From JACKAL01 sp964400355 (GTDB taxonomy: Bacteria > Bdellovibrionota > Bdellovibrionia > Bdellovibrionales > JAGQZY01), in the NCBI GenBank assembly GCA_964400355.1, contig CAYNTO010000049.1:1-6498 (forward strand): 6,498 bases of DNA. Reading direction: 5' to 3'. Below the pieces are notes generated by a model, which saw nothing but the letters and a program-made list of their open reading frames with translations, was not told the DNA's origin and searched no databases. Positions 6,498 to 6,498 of the stretch are shown here, piece after piece (position 1 is the first letter of the stretch; the number at the start of each line of letters is the position of its first letter). Made by a program: the position numbers and the translations under genes.

Positions 6498-6498
6498 T

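Overview
The window looks like a piece of a Gram-negative chromosome. The first gene is the 3' end of an apparent outer-membrane beta-barrel protein. The two long genes form a recombinational-repair helicase-nuclease pair of the AddAB type. Base composition is balanced, with an AT-rich stretch at about 400-660. The barrel gene's C-terminal style and the divergent AddB/AddA proteins make me think of Bdellovibrionota or a related former deltaproteobacterium. This is an impression from sequence style, not a demonstrated assignment.

Layout, all on the + strand. (1) 1-399: C-terminal 132 residues of a barrel-like protein, cut off by the window edge. (2) 400-529: AT-rich leader with a perfect TTGACA hexamer, an AT-rich dyad directly behind it, and a strong Shine-Dalgarno at its 3' end. 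(3) 530-773: two very small, tightly adjacent ORFs (27 and 52 codons) for hydrophobic peptides, apparently translationally coupled (stop and start one base apart). (4) 780-813: a strong hairpin with a T-rich tail, probably an intrinsic terminator. (5) 856-3576: AddB-like subunit, with a helicase-like body that lacks a Walker A motif, a RecB-type nuclease domain and a four-cysteine Fe-S signature. (6) 3552-6497: AddA-like subunit, a UvrD/RecB superfamily 1 helicase with all main motifs and a C-terminal RecB-type nuclease. It overlaps the previous gene by 25 bases.

The two long genes are expected to make one heterodimeric enzyme that unwinds and resects double-strand DNA ends to prepare 3' single strands for RecA. 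Each subunit appears to keep an intact nuclease centre, while only the second has an intact motor. Their overlap and order (B then A) fit one operon with coupled translation. The small-ORF unit upstream is separated from them by the terminator-like hairpin. It could be independent, or the hairpin could limit read-through into the repair genes; the sequence alone does not decide this. I see no RNA gene, insertion sequence, CRISPR array or phage marker, and nothing that amounts to a new multi-gene system. The least explained element is the small hydrophobic ORF pair.
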